Shown here: one piece after another, positions 25,909 to 35,760 of the stretch | Position numbering within the stretch: the first letter of the stretch is position 1 | Layout: every line of letters starts with the position of its first letter | From: Chlamydia sp. BM-2023 | GTDB taxonomy: Bacteria; Chlamydiota; Chlamydiia; Chlamydiales; Chlamydiaceae | Direction: 5' to 3' | DNA: 64,000 nt | Assembly (NCBI RefSeq): GCF_964023145.1 | Contig: NZ_CAXIED010000001.1 | Coordinates: 1,116,001 to 1,180,000, forward strand | The notes under the pieces: generated by a model | Databases searched by the model: none | What the model saw: the letters and a program-made list of their open reading frames with translations, nothing else | What the model was told of the DNA's origin: nothing | Translations under genes and position numbers: made by a program

Positions 25909-27327
25909 CTAAAAGATAGGGACTTTTAGGTTTGTCATTACAACAATCAGGGGATAGTCAGGATTTCTTTGCGCGAATAGGGTGAGAGAATCCGCAAAAG
26001 CTTGTTCTGCAGCGTTTAACCACGCTTCTCTTAGGTTTACACCATCTCGTTCTTCTTCGGGAAGAGGAGCAAAATTAAAAGATGAAAGTAGTGGAAGCTG
26101 GATCATATGCGATCCTAGTTGCATAGCCTTCTTATAGCAGTTTAAATACGCTTCTCTTACATAAAAGTAGCACTGTACTGCGTCACTGTTTAGTTCCGTG
26201 GCTGTAGGTCCTAAAAGTTGCGCAAGAAACTGTGGTCCAGGACCATTTTTCGGATTAGGCTTCCCGTTCGGATTTATCCATTCTCCAGCAGTACATTCGC
26301 AAACTTGAAGAGATGTCTTTCCTTCAGTAGAATTTGCCCAACCAGCCATGTTTACTGCTCTTGTTAAAGAGGCGTTTGTTCCTCCCATGCCAGGTGTCAT
26401 TTCTTTATTGGCTGCGTTAACAATCATAGGAGACATATTTTTAGTTAAGAACCTAAGGGAGGAAATATCTCCAGTCGTAGATACGAATTTAGTTTGAGAA
26501 TTTCCTATGCTCCATGCGTTGAATACACCATGGGGATCTTTTGGAATGAATTCTGGAGCTACTCCACTAGGGGTCCGTATGGGTGTGCGTGAGCTAAGTG
26601 GGGGGAGATTAGTAGGAATTGTAAGGGCCGTTTTGACTTTTTTCCCTTCCGCTCTTATGGCTGCTGCAGGTACTTGTGTTTTGGCTCCGGCTGAAGCCTT
26701 TGCTTCTTTCCTGTCAATAGGAACGGGGATTTTGGATTTGGGGGAAGGAGTTTTTCTTTTAGCTCCTGATGTCTCGGGTTGAGGAGGGAGAGTCTCTGTA
26801 GCTTGGGTAACTGTTGTTTCTGATTGTTTGTCTTCAGCCATGGGTTCAGAAATACTAGCAGAAACTGTTGGTATAGGCCCAGTCTCAGCAGTCTCCTGGT
26901 CTTGCTGTTGATCTGTTTGTTGCGGGATAGGGTCTTGTTGCCCGGACTGGCGAAGAACCCTTGCAGCTTGCCTAAATAGGGGCGAATCGGCCTCAATTTT
27001 TTTTGGACTAGGCCGTTGGGTTGGTATTTGTTGTTCTGGATTTTCAGCGCGCGCTCTAGAAGATCCCCGAGGGATCGAAGCACAGATTAGAATTAAACTC
27101 ACCAAGGCAATAATAATACATACAACCGCTATAGCGGAAAGGGCGGGCATTCCTAAAACGATGGTCGCAGCTATGACGCCGGCAGCTCCTGCGAGAGTCA
27201 GAAACGCCGTGGTTGCTAGTGCCACGCGTCTTGCTTTCATAGACATATAACCCTTGTTAATAGTTAAAGGAATATGCTGACCGCCGGCATTATAAAATGA
27301 TTCGGATGTATTAATTAAATTTGACAT
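25909..27327 (-). CDS. Inc-type protein with an intact macro (ADP-ribose-binding) domain
   Basis: After a 30-residue N-terminus, a bilobed hydrophobic region at about 35-84 (VALATTAFLTLAGAAGVIAA, GMP turn, LSAIAVVCIIIALVSLILIC) marks an Inc protein. Residues 90-260 are a low-complexity P/Q/T/K linker. Residues about 270-472 form a macro domain: STTGDISSLRF, then MIVNAANKEMTPGMGGTNAS with the VNAAN loop and glycine loop, then AYLNCYKKAMQLGSHMIQLP, and a final PLIVVMTN strand. Macro domains bind ADP-ribose, and VNAAN members often remove it from proteins. I infer exposure to host cytosol. A 142-codon frame nested in the linker is a shadow of its biased composition. Confidence 0.8.
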   Translation of the reverse strand: MSNLINTSESFYNAGGQHIPLTINKGYMSMKARRVALATTAFLTLAGAAGVIAATIVLGMPALSAIAVVCIIIALVSLILICASIPRGSSRARAENPEQQIPTQRPSPKKIEADSPLFRQAARVLRQSGQQDPIPQQTDQQQDQETAETGPIPTVSASISEPMAEDKQSETTVTQATETLPPQPETSGAKRKTPSPKSKIPVPIDRKEAKASAGAKTQVPAAAIRAEGKKVKTALTIPTNLPPLSSRTPIRTPSGVAPEFIPKDPHGVFNAWSIGNSQTKFVSTTGDISSLRFLTKNMSPMIVNAANKEMTPGMGGTNASLTRAVNMAGWANSTEGKTSLQVCECTAGEWINPNGKPNPKNGPGPQFLAQLLGPTATELNSDAVQCYFYVREAYLNCYKKAMQLGSHMIQLPLLSSFNFAPLPEEERDGVNLREAWLNAAEQAFADSLTLFAQRNPDYPLIVVMTNLKVPIF

Positions 27328-27521
27328 GAACTTTTTTGTGTAAAATATAAAACTAGGACTAACTATATTTTACAGGACTGAACCACAGGGAAACAGGGGA
27401 TTTTTTTTCAAGACAATTGAAAAGAAAAAGGAGACTTTTTGAGAAAGCCTCTTTGAATAAGGGAGATTTTTTTAGAATAAGTTGAAATAAAAAAAAAGAT
27501 AAAGATTTTTACAAATTAACT

Positions 27522-27797
27522 TTAAAACGTGATTTTTACGCAGCCACCTTTGATTTTACACTGGCAGGCAAGACGCTCATTAGAACTTTCCGAATCTCCT
27601 AGAAAGTCACTCTCTTCTTGAGTGAAGTCAGAAAGATTTTCTTTCCCCTCTATAACCTCAATAACGCATGTGCCACAGACACCCTCTGTACAAGCAAAGG
27701 GTACACCAGCAGATTCACATGGTTCGGAAATATCTTGTCCATCGTCTAAGTCAAATTCTTGAGTTTCGTCTTCTGATGAAATAATTAATTTTGACAT
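27522..27797 (-). CDS. 2Fe-2S ferredoxin (CT059 position)
   Basis: The 91-residue protein has the plant-type ferredoxin motif: C (in CESAGVPFAC), then CTEGVCGTC supplying the next ligands, and the last ligand in LACQCKIKGGC about 35 residues later. It carries electrons in the cytoplasm. The redox partner is unknown, but the nearby IspG needs a reductant (inference). The short, acidic N-terminus (DETQEFDLDDGQDISEP) is typical. The tRNA-Pro gene lies immediately upstream on the same strand. Confidence 0.92.
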   Translation of the reverse strand: MSKLIISSEDETQEFDLDDGQDISEPCESAGVPFACTEGVCGTCVIEVIEGKENLSDFTQEESDFLGDSESSNERLACQCKIKGGCVKITF

Positions 27798-27840
27798 CTC
27801 GTACTTCCAAAAAATCTAAGGTTAAAAGAATCTAAAAATT

Positions 27841-27914
27841 CGGAGTAGAGGGATTCGAACCCCCGACCTATTGCTCCCAAAGCAACCGCGCTAACCAGGC
27901 TGCGCTATACTCCG
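27841..27914 (-). tRNA. tRNA-Pro (anticodon TGG)
   Basis: The minus-strand 74-base sequence folds as a cloverleaf. The acceptor stem CGGAGTA pairs with TACTCCG, the T arm contains GGTTCGAATCC, and the anticodon loop TTTGGGA gives anticodon TGG, reading proline codons. CCA is not encoded. It sits between the ferredoxin gene and divergent flhA. Confidence 0.95.
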
Positions 27915-28077
27915 TACAATTCTCTCTAAGAAATCAAGAAGTTAGCATAGAAGAAAATACTCTACAAGATAAAGATAAACTAAAGTTCGCATTTGATTTG
28001 GGAAGAGTTTTTCTTGAAGATATATATTTTTTGTAAGTATTGAGAAAGCTGGAAGAGTCTCATAGAGGAGGCGCTTG

Positions 28078-29832
28078 GTGACAAGCAAAAACGAGAAAAC
28101 ATGGCGAATGACTCTCATTCCCCTCGGAATTCTTCTTTCTTTTTTGGTTCCCTTGCCTCAAATGTTGTTAGACACAGGTTTATGTATCAATTTCACTCTG
28201 TCTTTAACTGCTATATTTTGGGTGTTTTCGCTAAAATCTAGCCACTCAGCGAAGCTCTTCCCCGCACTCTTTTTGTATCTTTGTCTATTTCGTTTGGGCT
28301 TAAATCTTGCCTCAACACGATGGATTTTATCATCGGGTTGGGCATCACCACTGATCTTTTCCTTGGGAAACTTTTTTTCTTTGGGAAGTTTAGGTGCAGG
28401 GATTGCCGCATGTTGCCTGTTTTTTTTAGTAAATTTTTTGGTAATTGCTAAGGGATCAGAAAGAGTTGCAGAAGTTCGTGCTAGGTTTATTTTAGAAGCA
28501 CTGCCAGGTAAGCAGATGTCTTTGGACGCTGACCTTCTATCTGGGAGAACTTCTAGTTTGGATATCGAACAGCAAAAACAAGATCTTTTCGAAGAAAGCG
28601 ATTTCTTTTCCTCCATGGAGGGAGTCTTTCGCTTTGTAAAAGGGGATGCAATTATTAGCTGTGTTTTACTCATAGTCAATTCCCTAGCGGCTCTCTATTT
28701 TTCCTGCACTTCGGATTGTGATATAAACAACCTCTGGTTGACAGTTGTCGGTGATGCTTTAGTAAGTCAAATACCTGCATTGCTTACCTCATGTGCTGCA
28801 GCTACATTAATATCCAAAGTAGGAAAGGAAGAATCTCTGCTTGAGCATATGGTGGCTTATTATGAGCAAGCCCGTGAACACTTTCGTTCCATTGCTCTTA
28901 TTCTCTCATCGTTGTTGTTTATTCCCTCAACCCCCAAAGCTCCTATAATCGCTTCCATTACGGCTTTATTTTTTGCCTATAAGAAGCCAAAGGATTCTCT
29001 AGAACCTTCTTTCACTTCTGAAAATCTCCAGCAGATACACCTATTTCTTCCTAAAGACTATTTAGGCCCAGATCCCCAGGAAATCTACTCCCAGGCTTGT
29101 GAAGGAGTCTTCAGTGAGTTGGGAGTGGCATTCCAGAGCAATGTTAGGGTATCCTACACACATAAAGCTTCGTCATTAAGTTATGCTGGACAGAATTTTT
29201 ATCTAAAAGAAATGTCTCTAACTTATCTTCTGCCTATATTAAGAAATATCGCTCCAGAAGTTATTCATGGGCAACACATCAAATCTCTTCTAAGAAATGC
29301 GCAAAACTCCTCGGGAATTTCCGTTGATGAAATTATCCCCAAAAAAATTTCAGAGAACTCTCTATTGTTTTTAACAAAGACTCTAGTGAAAGAGCGTGTA
29401 TCCCTAAGATTATTCCCTAAAATCCTAGAGTCCATAGCCCTATGCGGATCTTCTGATGAAAATTTAGAGGTCCTTTCTGAGAAAATCCGAAGACATTTGG
29501 GAAAACATATAGGTAGGGCTCTTTGGGATAAGGAAAATACATTGGAAATTATCACCGTAGATTCTCATGTGGAAAGGATGATAAGCGACTCATATTCAAA
29601 ATCTAACCCGTCAATGTGTGATAAAGTAGTAAATCAAATCCAGGGTCTACTCCAACAATCAGGTGAAGGGGAGTTCCGAGCTGTCGTCACAGGTTGCGAA
29701 TCACGGTTTGAACTTAGAAAAATCATCGAACCTCATTTCCCCAATCTTTTAGTTCTATCCCATAATGAACTTCCTGAAGAGATGCCTATTTCTTTGCTAG
29801 GATCCGTTTCAGACGAGGTTTTGACTCTTTAA
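28078..29832 (+). CDS. flhA: FlhA-family export gate protein, flagellar-type paralogue (CT060 position)
   Basis: The FlhA/CdsV family forms the nonameric export gate of flagellar and injectisome T3S systems. The N-terminal half has several membrane segments and the FHIPEP-type signature CLFRLGLNLASTRWILSSG, followed by KGSERVAEVRARFILEAL and PGKQMSLDADLLSG. The C-terminal cytosolic part is shorter than in FlhA (total 584 versus about 690). The frame opens with TTG 28075, but AGAGGAGG is spaced better for GTG 28078, which I take as start. It is divergent from tRNA-Pro and upstream of fliA. Chlamydiae lack flagella, so its partner machinery is unclear. Confidence 0.92.
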   Translation: MTSKNEKTWRMTLIPLGILLSFLVPLPQMLLDTGLCINFTLSLTAIFWVFSLKSSHSAKLFPALFLYLCLFRLGLNLASTRWILSSGWASPLIFSLGNFFSLGSLGAGIAACCLFFLVNFLVIAKGSERVAEVRARFILEALPGKQMSLDADLLSGRTSSLDIEQQKQDLFEESDFFSSMEGVFRFVKGDAIISCVLLIVNSLAALYFSCTSDCDINNLWLTVVGDALVSQIPALLTSCAAATLISKVGKEESLLEHMVAYYEQAREHFRSIALILSSLLFIPSTPKAPIIASITALFFAYKKPKDSLEPSFTSENLQQIHLFLPKDYLGPDPQEIYSQACEGVFSELGVAFQSNVRVSYTHKASSLSYAGQNFYLKEMSLTYLLPILRNIAPEVIHGQHIKSLLRNAQNSSGISVDEIIPKKISENSLLFLTKTLVKERVSLRLFPKILESIALCGSSDENLEVLSEKIRRHLGKHIGRALWDKENTLEIITVDSHVERMISDSYSKSNPSMCDKVVNQIQGLLQQSGEGEFRAVVTGCESRFELRKIIEPHFPNLLVLSHNELPEEMPISLLGSVSDEVLTL

Positions 29833-29936
29833 TTATGAAACAAACTATATAAGATTAATAAAAAAATATTTTAATTAGTCTGTTGTAAAAAATATTTTTT
29901 ATTTAATCTTAAAATAATTACCTAAGAAAAAAATTT

Positions 29937-30710
29937 GTGAAAACACAAGATAAGCAAAACATTTCTGAAATTTGGGAATTATATTGGGAGACCCAAAAGA
30001 TAGAGTATCGTGATACTCTCATCGATGTTTACCTGCATCTAGTTAAATGTGTCGTGCACCGTTTAATCGTGGGTATGCCTTCCCATGTGAAGACCGAAGA
30101 TCTTTATGCCTCTGGAGTCGAGGGGTTGGTACGCGCTGTAGAGCGCTTCAACCCAGAGAAAAGCAGTCGTTTTGAGGGCTACGCCTTATTTTTAATAAAA
30201 GCTGCAATTATTGATGATTTAAGGAGGCAAGATTGGGTGCCTAGGAGCGTACACCAGAAAGCTAACAAACTTTCTGACGCGATGGATACTCTACGTCAGT
30301 CTTTGGGGAAAGAACCTACGGACGGAGATCTTTGTGAGTATTTCCAAATTTCCCAACAGGAGCTATCCGGGTGGTTTGTCTCCGCTCGTCCAGCTTTAAT
30401 TATCTCGCTGAATGAAGAGCGCTCTTCCATGGGAGATGGAGAATCTGGAGTAGCCTTAGAGGAGAGAATTCCAGATGAGAGGGCAGAAACGGGGTACGAC
30501 GTCGTTGATAAAAAGGAGTTCACTTCGTTTTTAGCTGCCGCTATAGAAGGTCTCGACGAAAAAGAACGGAAAGTCATGGCTCTATATTATTACGAAGAGT
30601 TAGTCCTAAAGGAAATTGGGAAGATCTTAGGGGTTAGTGAGTCTCGTGTGTCGCAAATTCATTCCAAGGCTCTGATTAAACTTCGAGCAGCCCTATCTGC
30701 TTTCGTTTAA
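29937..30710 (+). CDS. fliA: RNA polymerase sigma-28 factor (FliA/WhiG type)
   Basis: This alternative sigma factor drives late genes such as hctB. The 257-residue protein shows region 2 (LYASGVEGLVRAVERFNPEK, then FEGYALFLIKAAIIDDLRRQ, then DWVPRSV), region 3, and region 4 with a helix-turn-helix (LKEIGKILGVSESRVSQIHS). The start is GTG 29937. The upstream 100 bases are AT-rich with no obvious Shine-Dalgarno. It follows flhA, an echo of a flagellar regulon in a non-flagellated organism. Its end overlaps the convergent small Inc candidate by four bases. Confidence 0.95.
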   Translation: MKTQDKQNISEIWELYWETQKIEYRDTLIDVYLHLVKCVVHRLIVGMPSHVKTEDLYASGVEGLVRAVERFNPEKSSRFEGYALFLIKAAIIDDLRRQDWVPRSVHQKANKLSDAMDTLRQSLGKEPTDGDLCEYFQISQQELSGWFVSARPALIISLNEERSSMGDGESGVALEERIPDERAETGYDVVDKKEFTSFLAAAIEGLDEKERKVMALYYYEELVLKEIGKILGVSESRVSQIHSKALIKLRAALSAFV

Positions 30711-30988
30711 GGAAGAACAGCAGGCGCTTTCTTAGTGGGCAAGATAAAATTAACTAGAATCCCCATACTGAACAATATACCGCTGAAAGCAGCCAGGAAT
30801 ATGAAGCATATGTTCAATGTGAACATAAGGCCTACGATAGATCCTGATAGAGCTGCCAAAGAGAGGATTAAGATCACAACACTTATGATGCGCACGCTTA
30901 TTCGAGAAAAACCTTGGGCAGGTGTCATTTTTGATAGTAGGTCAAAAGACGCCTTTTTTGAGTGTTCTTGTGAGATGGGGTTTGCCAT
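30707..30988 (-). CDS. Small Inc-like protein, bilobed hydrophobic domain
   Basis: The 93-residue product consists of a polar N-terminus (MANPISQEHSKKASFDLLSK), then two closely spaced hydrophobic lobes at about 34-53 and 56-83 with a very short turn, then a short basic tail (PTKKAPAVLP). A bilobed region of about 45-50 residues is the Inc signature. Its stop lies inside the end of convergent fliA (4-base overlap). The ATG is followed by non-repetitive coding-like sequence, and the opposite-strand frame at 30735-31025 is less protein-like. I do not recognise a specific orthologue. Confidence 0.6.
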   Translation of the reverse strand: MANPISQEHSKKASFDLLSKMTPAQGFSRISVRIISVVILILSLAALSGSIVGLMFTLNICFIFLAAFSGILFSMGILVNFILPTKKAPAVLP

Positions 30989-31151
30989 TTATCCTCTTTT
31001 TTTTAAAAAGATCGTTCAATTATAAACTAGTTACAGATTTCTTGCTATAATCTAATTTTTTTAGGTGTTCCAACGGATATGGGACCCTTGCATATAAGAA
31101 GCCTGATAGTTAAGATGGTTCTTCACTAATTAAAATTTTTCTGTTGATTCG

Positions 31152-32390
31152 ATGCAAGGCTTCATAACTCATTTAAAAGAGCGGGGAATTCTCGAGGATT
31201 TTTCTGCCGGATTGGATGCTTTAACTGGACCTGTATCAGCTTACCTCGGGTTTGACCCTACCGCTCCCTCTTTACATATCGGACATTGGATAGGGATATG
31301 CTTTCTACGTAGAATGGCTAAATTTGGTCTCACTCCTGTAGCCTTGGTAGGCTCTGCAACAGGGATGATCGGTGATCCCTCAGGGAAAAGCGTAGAGCGT
31401 ACTCTGCTAGAACGTAATGAAGTGGCGAATAATAGCCAGAAGCTTGCCACGTGCCTCTCTCAGTACCTGCCCGGGGTGCAAATAGTTAATAATCTAGACT
31501 GGTTTCAAGATACCACCGTCATCGATTTTCTCAGAGACGTTGGGAAACATTTTAGACTAGGGACTATGTTATCCAAGGATATTGTTAAGCAGCGCGTCCA
31601 ATCTGAAGAAGGGATTAGCTACACAGAATTTAGCTACATACTTCTACAGTCCTACGATTTTGCCCACTTATTTGAAAAGCATCAGGTAAGTCTACAGTGT
31701 GGGGGAAGCGATCAATGGGGAAATATCACCTCAGGAATTGAATATATCCGTCGTCGAGGATTAGGACAGGCTTATGGTTTAACCTACCCACTACTAACAA
31801 ATAGTCAGGGAAAGAAAATCGGAAAGACGGAATTCGGGACAGTCTGGTTAGATCCCAACCTTACCTCTCCCTATGAGTTGTATCAATATTTTCTGAGATT
31901 ACCAGATACAGAGGTGCCAAAAATAGCACGTACTCTGACTTTGCTGAGTAATGAAGAAATTTTCGAGCTAGACCGGCAATTTTCTGAGGATCCAATAGCT
32001 GTAAAGAAGTTCGTGACTGAGAACATAGTAGCCTCTATACATGGAGAAGATGGCCTAAAGGAAGCTCAGGTAGTTACCCAAAGCATGCATCCCGGGAAGA
32101 TATCTTCGATGTCTCTGGAAGATTTTCAAGATCTTATTACTATGGGACAGGGCGTCTCTCTAGAAAAATCTCAAGCTATGGGTAAACGATGGCTGGACAT
32201 CTTGGTTGAAATAGGATTTTGTAATTCTAAAGGAGAAGCAAGAAGATTGATCGAGCAGAAAGGATTATATATTAACAATACCCCTGTAGTCGATGAGCAG
32301 AGTGTTCTCGAAGAAGCTCAAGTTTGTTATGATCAATATATTTTACTAGCACAGGGAAAAAAGAAAAAATTAGTGTTGCATCTACTTTAA
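31152..32390 (+). CDS. tyrS: Tyrosyl-tRNA synthetase
   Basis: The class I aminoacyl-tRNA synthetase has 412 residues. The HIGH motif is HIGHW near residue 42, the tyrosine pocket includes QSYDFAHLF and [10 protein letters not shown], and the KMSKS-equivalent is [10 protein letters not shown]. The C-terminal S4-like RNA-binding domain shows [18 protein letters not shown]. The ATG 31152 has no strong ribosome site, but the conserved N-terminus begins soon after. gnd begins 18 bases after the stop, so the two form an operon. Confidence 0.96.
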   Translation: MQGFITHLKERGILEDFSAGLDALTGPVSAYLGFDPTAPSLHIGHWIGICFLRRMAKFGLTPVALVGSATGMIGDPSGKSVERTLLERNEVANNSQKLATCLSQYLPGVQIVNNLDWFQDTTVIDFLRDVGKHFRLGTMLSKDIVKQRVQSEEGISYTEFSYILLQSYDFAHLFEKHQVSLQCGGSDQWGNITSGIEYIRRRGLGQAYGLTYPLLTNSQGKKIGKTEFGTVWLDPNLTSPYELYQYFLRLPDTEVPKIARTLTLLSNEEIFELDRQFSEDPIAVKKFVTENIVASIHGEDGLKEAQVVTQSMHPGKISSMSLEDFQDLITMGQGVSLEKSQAMGKRWLDILVEIGFCNSKGEARRLIEQKGLYINNTPVVDEQSVLEEAQVCYDQYILLAQGKKKKLVLHLL

Positions 32391-32407
32391 GATGGTGAGG
32401 AGGAGAC

Positions 32408-33850
32408 GTGGCTGAGCAGGCAGATATCGGGCTAATTGGTTTAGCTGTAATGGGAAAAAATCTTGTCTTAAATATGATAGACCATGGTTTTTCTGTTTCT
32501 GTTTATAATCGTAGCCCGGAGAAAACTCGCGAGTTTCTTCAGGAGCATTCTGAAAGAGCAGGCCTTCAAGGACACGAGAATCTAGAAGCCTTTATTCGTT
32601 CTTTGAAACGCCCAAGAAAAGTGATGTTAATGATCAAAGCAGGAGCCCCTGTAGATCAGAATATAGAGGCACTACTTCCCCTCTTAGAGGCTGGGGATAT
32701 TATCATTGACGGGGGAAATAGCTACTATCAAGATACTGAAAGGCGTTACCAACAGCTCAAAGAAAAAGGCATACTCTTCGTAGGTATGGGAATTTCAGGA
32801 GGAGAAGAAGGGGCGCGCTACGGTCCTTCAATTATGCCAGGAGGTAACCCAGATGCTTGGCCTATAATAGCACCTATTTTTCAGTCAATTGCTGCTCAGG
32901 TGCATGGCAACCCTTGTTGCTCCTGGGTGGGACTCGGAGGGGCAGGTCATTACGTAAAAACTGTACATAATGGCATTGAATACGGAGATATACAGTTAAT
33001 TTGCGAAGCTTATGGATTATTAAGAACTCGTTTAGAGATATCTCCAGAAGCAGTTTCCGCAATCTTTTCTGAATGGAATTCTCGGGAGCTTGAAAGTTAC
33101 CTCATGAGAATCTCTGTAGAGGTATTGGCTTTAAAAGATGCCGCGGGGATTCCAGTTATTGATACAATTTTAGATGTTGCAGGGCAAAAAGGAACCGGAC
33201 GATGGACCGCTGTAGATGCTATCTCGTCAGGAGTGCCCCTCTCTTTAATTATTGAGTCCGTATTAGCAAGGTTTCTTTCCTCATGGAAAACTATAAGAGA
33301 ACAGGCCTCAAAAGAACTCCCAGGTATTCCTATAGTTTTTGAGAAACCACGAGATCCTCACCTTTTTATAGAAGATGTTTTTCAAGCTCTGTATGCATCA
33401 AAAATTATCAGCTATGCCCAAGGCTTTATGATGTTGAAACAAGCTTCAGAAGAACATCAATGGAACCTAAATTTTGGAGATCTCGCTTTATTGTGGCGAG
33501 GCGGATGCATAATACAAAGTGCATTTTTAGATGCTATCTACAATGGCTTTAAAAATGAACCTGAAGCACCATCGCTAATCTTACAAAGCTACTTCAAGTC
33601 TGTATTGCAAAAGTCAGAGCCTGGATGGCGCAGAACCGTCGCTTATGCCGTCGGTTCGGGATGTCCAACACCATGTTTAGCGGCAGCAATAACCTTTTAT
33701 GATGGTTACCGTACCGGAGAATCTTCGATAGCCTTAGCTCAGGGATTAAGAGATTATTTCGGAGCGCATACCTACGAACGTAAAGATAGACCTCGAGGAG
33801 AATTCTACCATACAGATTGGATAGGAACAAAAACTACTTCGAAAGTATAA
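32408..33850 (+). CDS. gnd: 6-phosphogluconate dehydrogenase
   Basis: Gnd oxidatively decarboxylates 6-phosphogluconate to ribulose 5-phosphate with NADP+. The Rossmann motif is GLAVMGKNLVLNM, substrate and catalytic residues are in GISGGEEGARYGPSIMPGG and GGAGHYVKTVHNGIEYGD (catalytic Lys), and the C-terminal region shows QAQRDYFGAHTYER-type sequence (RDYFGAHTYERKD). The 480-residue length is normal. The start is GTG 32408 with GGTGAGGAGG just upstream. It is coupled to tyrS. Confidence 0.96.
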   Translation: MAEQADIGLIGLAVMGKNLVLNMIDHGFSVSVYNRSPEKTREFLQEHSERAGLQGHENLEAFIRSLKRPRKVMLMIKAGAPVDQNIEALLPLLEAGDIIIDGGNSYYQDTERRYQQLKEKGILFVGMGISGGEEGARYGPSIMPGGNPDAWPIIAPIFQSIAAQVHGNPCCSWVGLGGAGHYVKTVHNGIEYGDIQLICEAYGLLRTRLEISPEAVSAIFSEWNSRELESYLMRISVEVLALKDAAGIPVIDTILDVAGQKGTGRWTAVDAISSGVPLSLIIESVLARFLSSWKTIREQASKELPGIPIVFEKPRDPHLFIEDVFQALYASKIISYAQGFMMLKQASEEHQWNLNFGDLALLWRGGCIIQSAFLDAIYNGFKNEPEAPSLILQSYFKSVLQKSEPGWRRTVAYAVGSGCPTPCLAAAITFYDGYRTGESSIALAQGLRDYFGAHTYERKDRPRGEFYHTDWIGTKTTSKV

Positions 33851-33862
33851 TAGGCGCTAAAT

Positions 33863-33891
33863 CAGTTATGAAGTGTTACATTTCATAACTG
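33863..33891. terminator. Hairpin at the gnd/lepA convergent junction
   Basis: CAGTTATGAA (33863-33872) pairs perfectly with TTCATAACTG (33882-33891) between convergent stop codons. It lacks a T-run on either strand, so termination is inferred from position and stem strength only. Confidence 0.4.
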
Positions 33892-33951
33892 AAAAACAAA
33901 TTCCAACTTTCTATAAGAGGCCTTCTTTGTTTATAAATGAAAAAGAGTGCC

Positions 33952-35760
33952 CTAGTCTATTTTTAGAACTTCAATAAACGCTGTGTTTGGAATGGAAACC
34001 TTACCAAATTCTTTCATGCGTTTTTTCCCTTTCTTCTGCTTTTCCCAGAGCTTACGTTTCCTGGTGATATCTCCACCGTAGCACTTCGCAGTAACGTTTT
34101 TTGAAAGAGCTCGGATTGTTTCTCGAGCAATGACTTTCTTATTAATAGCAGCTTGAATAGGGATTTTAAAAAGCTGCTGAGGGATCACATCAACAAGCTT
34201 TTCACAGATATTTCTTCCTCTAGATTCAGCCTTGTCCCTATGTACAAGACAAGAAAAAGCATCTACAGGTTCATCATTAATCAAAATTTCAAGCTTAATG
34301 ATAGAACCCTTGCGATAATCTCCAAGACGATAGTCAAAAGATCCATAACCCTTAGTTACAGATTTTAATTTGTCATTAAAGTCAGAGACTATCTCATTTA
34401 ACGGGAGATCATAAGAAAGAACAAGCCTATGCTGGTCTAGCATTTCGGTTTTTAAACAAACACCACGTTTATCCAAACACAGGTTCATAATACTGCTTAA
34501 GTATTCTTGAGGCGTAATAATATTTACATGAACCCAAGGTTCTTCAAGATGTTCAATAATTGAAGGATCAGGGTAGGCTGTAGGATTGTCTATTAACAGA
34601 GTTTTCCCATTTTTTAAGACTACTTTATAAATCACACTAGGTGCTGTAGCAATAATATCTAAGTCAAATTCTCGTATGATTCTTTCAAAAACAATTTCTA
34701 AGTGTAGAAGACCCAGAAAACCACAACGGAAACCAAAACCTAATGAATGGCTGCTTTCTTGTTCTATAGTTAGGGCAGAATCATTGAGCTGTAAGCGACT
34801 CAAGGCATCCTTTAAAGTATCAAAATCTGAAGAGTCAATAGGGTAAATACCAGCAAATACTACAGGATTAATTTCCTTAAAGCCTTCTAAGGGCACTTTT
34901 GCAGGATGCTTAACCGTAGTTACAGTATCGCCAATTTTTACATCTTTTACTTTTTTAAGGTTGGCAATGAAATAACCCACCTGACCAGCTTGTAAGGACC
35001 TATCAATTAAAGTAGCTTCAGGAAGGAAAGCCCCCACTCCTAATACTTCAAAAGCGGATCCTTTAGTCGCCATGAAAGTAATCCGATCGCCCTTCTTAAT
35101 CTCTCCACTGATAACACGAACGTACACCATAATACCAACATAAGGATCATAGTGAGAGTCAAAAATCAGTGCTTTTAATTCGGTTTCTTCAGGCGCTTTT
35201 GGAGGGGGGATAAGCTCAATAATTGCTTCGAGAATTTCAGAGATGCCCTGGCCTGTTTTTGCTGAACACGCAATAGCGTGAGTAGTATCCAAGCCTATAT
35301 AATCCTCAATCTGCTTGCGAATTCCTTCAGGATCTGCAGCAGGTAGGTCAATCTTATTTAAAATCGGAATGATTTCTAGATCTCGTTCCAATGCTAAATA
35401 AACATTAGCTAAACTTTGTGCCTGTACTCCTTGGGCTGCATCAACAATAAGCAAGGCTCCTTCACACGCTGCTAATGACCTTGACACCTCATAAGAAAAA
35501 TCTACGTGGCCAGGAGTATCTATAAGGTTAAGCTCGTAAAGCTCCCCATTATACATGTAGGTCATAGTCACAGGATGCGCTTTAATCGTGATGCCGCGCT
35601 CTCTTTCTAAATCCATAGAATCTAGGAGCTGCTCGCGCATCTCTCTTTGCTCCACAGTGCTCGTGCTTTCAAGTAGCCGATCGGCAATCGTAGATTTCCC
35701 GTGATCGATATGAGCAATAATAGAAAAATTTCGAATGTTTTCTAGTTTATAGTTTTTCAA
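33952..35760 (-). CDS. lepA: Elongation factor 4 (LepA)
   Basis: LepA is a translational GTPase that acts on stalled ribosomes. The 602-residue protein has G1 [11 protein letters not shown]2/G3 with [13 protein letters not shown] and DTPGHVDF, G4 NKIDLPAA, then EF-G-like domains and the LepA-specific C-terminal domain ([20 protein letters not shown], then [11 protein letters not shown]). The ATG at 35760 gives the family N-terminus [19 protein letters not shown]. It is convergent with gnd and separated from npt1 upstream by a terminator. Confidence 0.97.
   Translation of the reverse strand: MKNYKLENIRNFSIIAHIDHGKSTIADRLLESTSTVEQREMREQLLDSMDLERERGITIKAHPVTMTYMYNGELYELNLIDTPGHVDFSYEVSRSLAACEGALLIVDAAQGVQAQSLANVYLALERDLEIIPILNKIDLPAADPEGIRKQIEDYIGLDTTHAIACSAKTGQGISEILEAIIELIPPPKAPEETELKALIFDSHYDPYVGIMVYVRVISGEIKKGDRITFMATKGSAFEVLGVGAFLPEATLIDRSLQAGQVGYFIANLKKVKDVKIGDTVTTVKHPAKVPLEGFKEINPVVFAGIYPIDSSDFDTLKDALSRLQLNDSALTIEQESSHSLGFGFRCGFLGLLHLEIVFERIIREFDLDIIATAPSVIYKVVLKNGKTLLIDNPTAYPDPSIIEHLEEPWVHVNIITPQEYLSSIMNLCLDKRGVCLKTEMLDQHRLVLSYDLPLNEIVSDFNDKLKSVTKGYGSFDYRLGDYRKGSIIKLEILINDEPVDAFSCLVHRDKAESRGRNICEKLVDVIPQQLFKIPIQAAINKKVIARETIRALSKNVTAKCYGGDITRKRKLWEKQKKGKKRMKEFGKVSIPNTAFIEVLKID

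Noticed and set aside
26655..27083. 142-codon frame inside the macro-Inc gene
   Set aside because: It is a shifted reading of the P/Q/T/K-rich linker, with low-complexity Leu/Gln/Pro text and no features.
28158..28679. 173-codon antisense frame over flhA
   Set aside because: It lies entirely opposite a strongly supported membrane-protein gene and has no recognisable domain.
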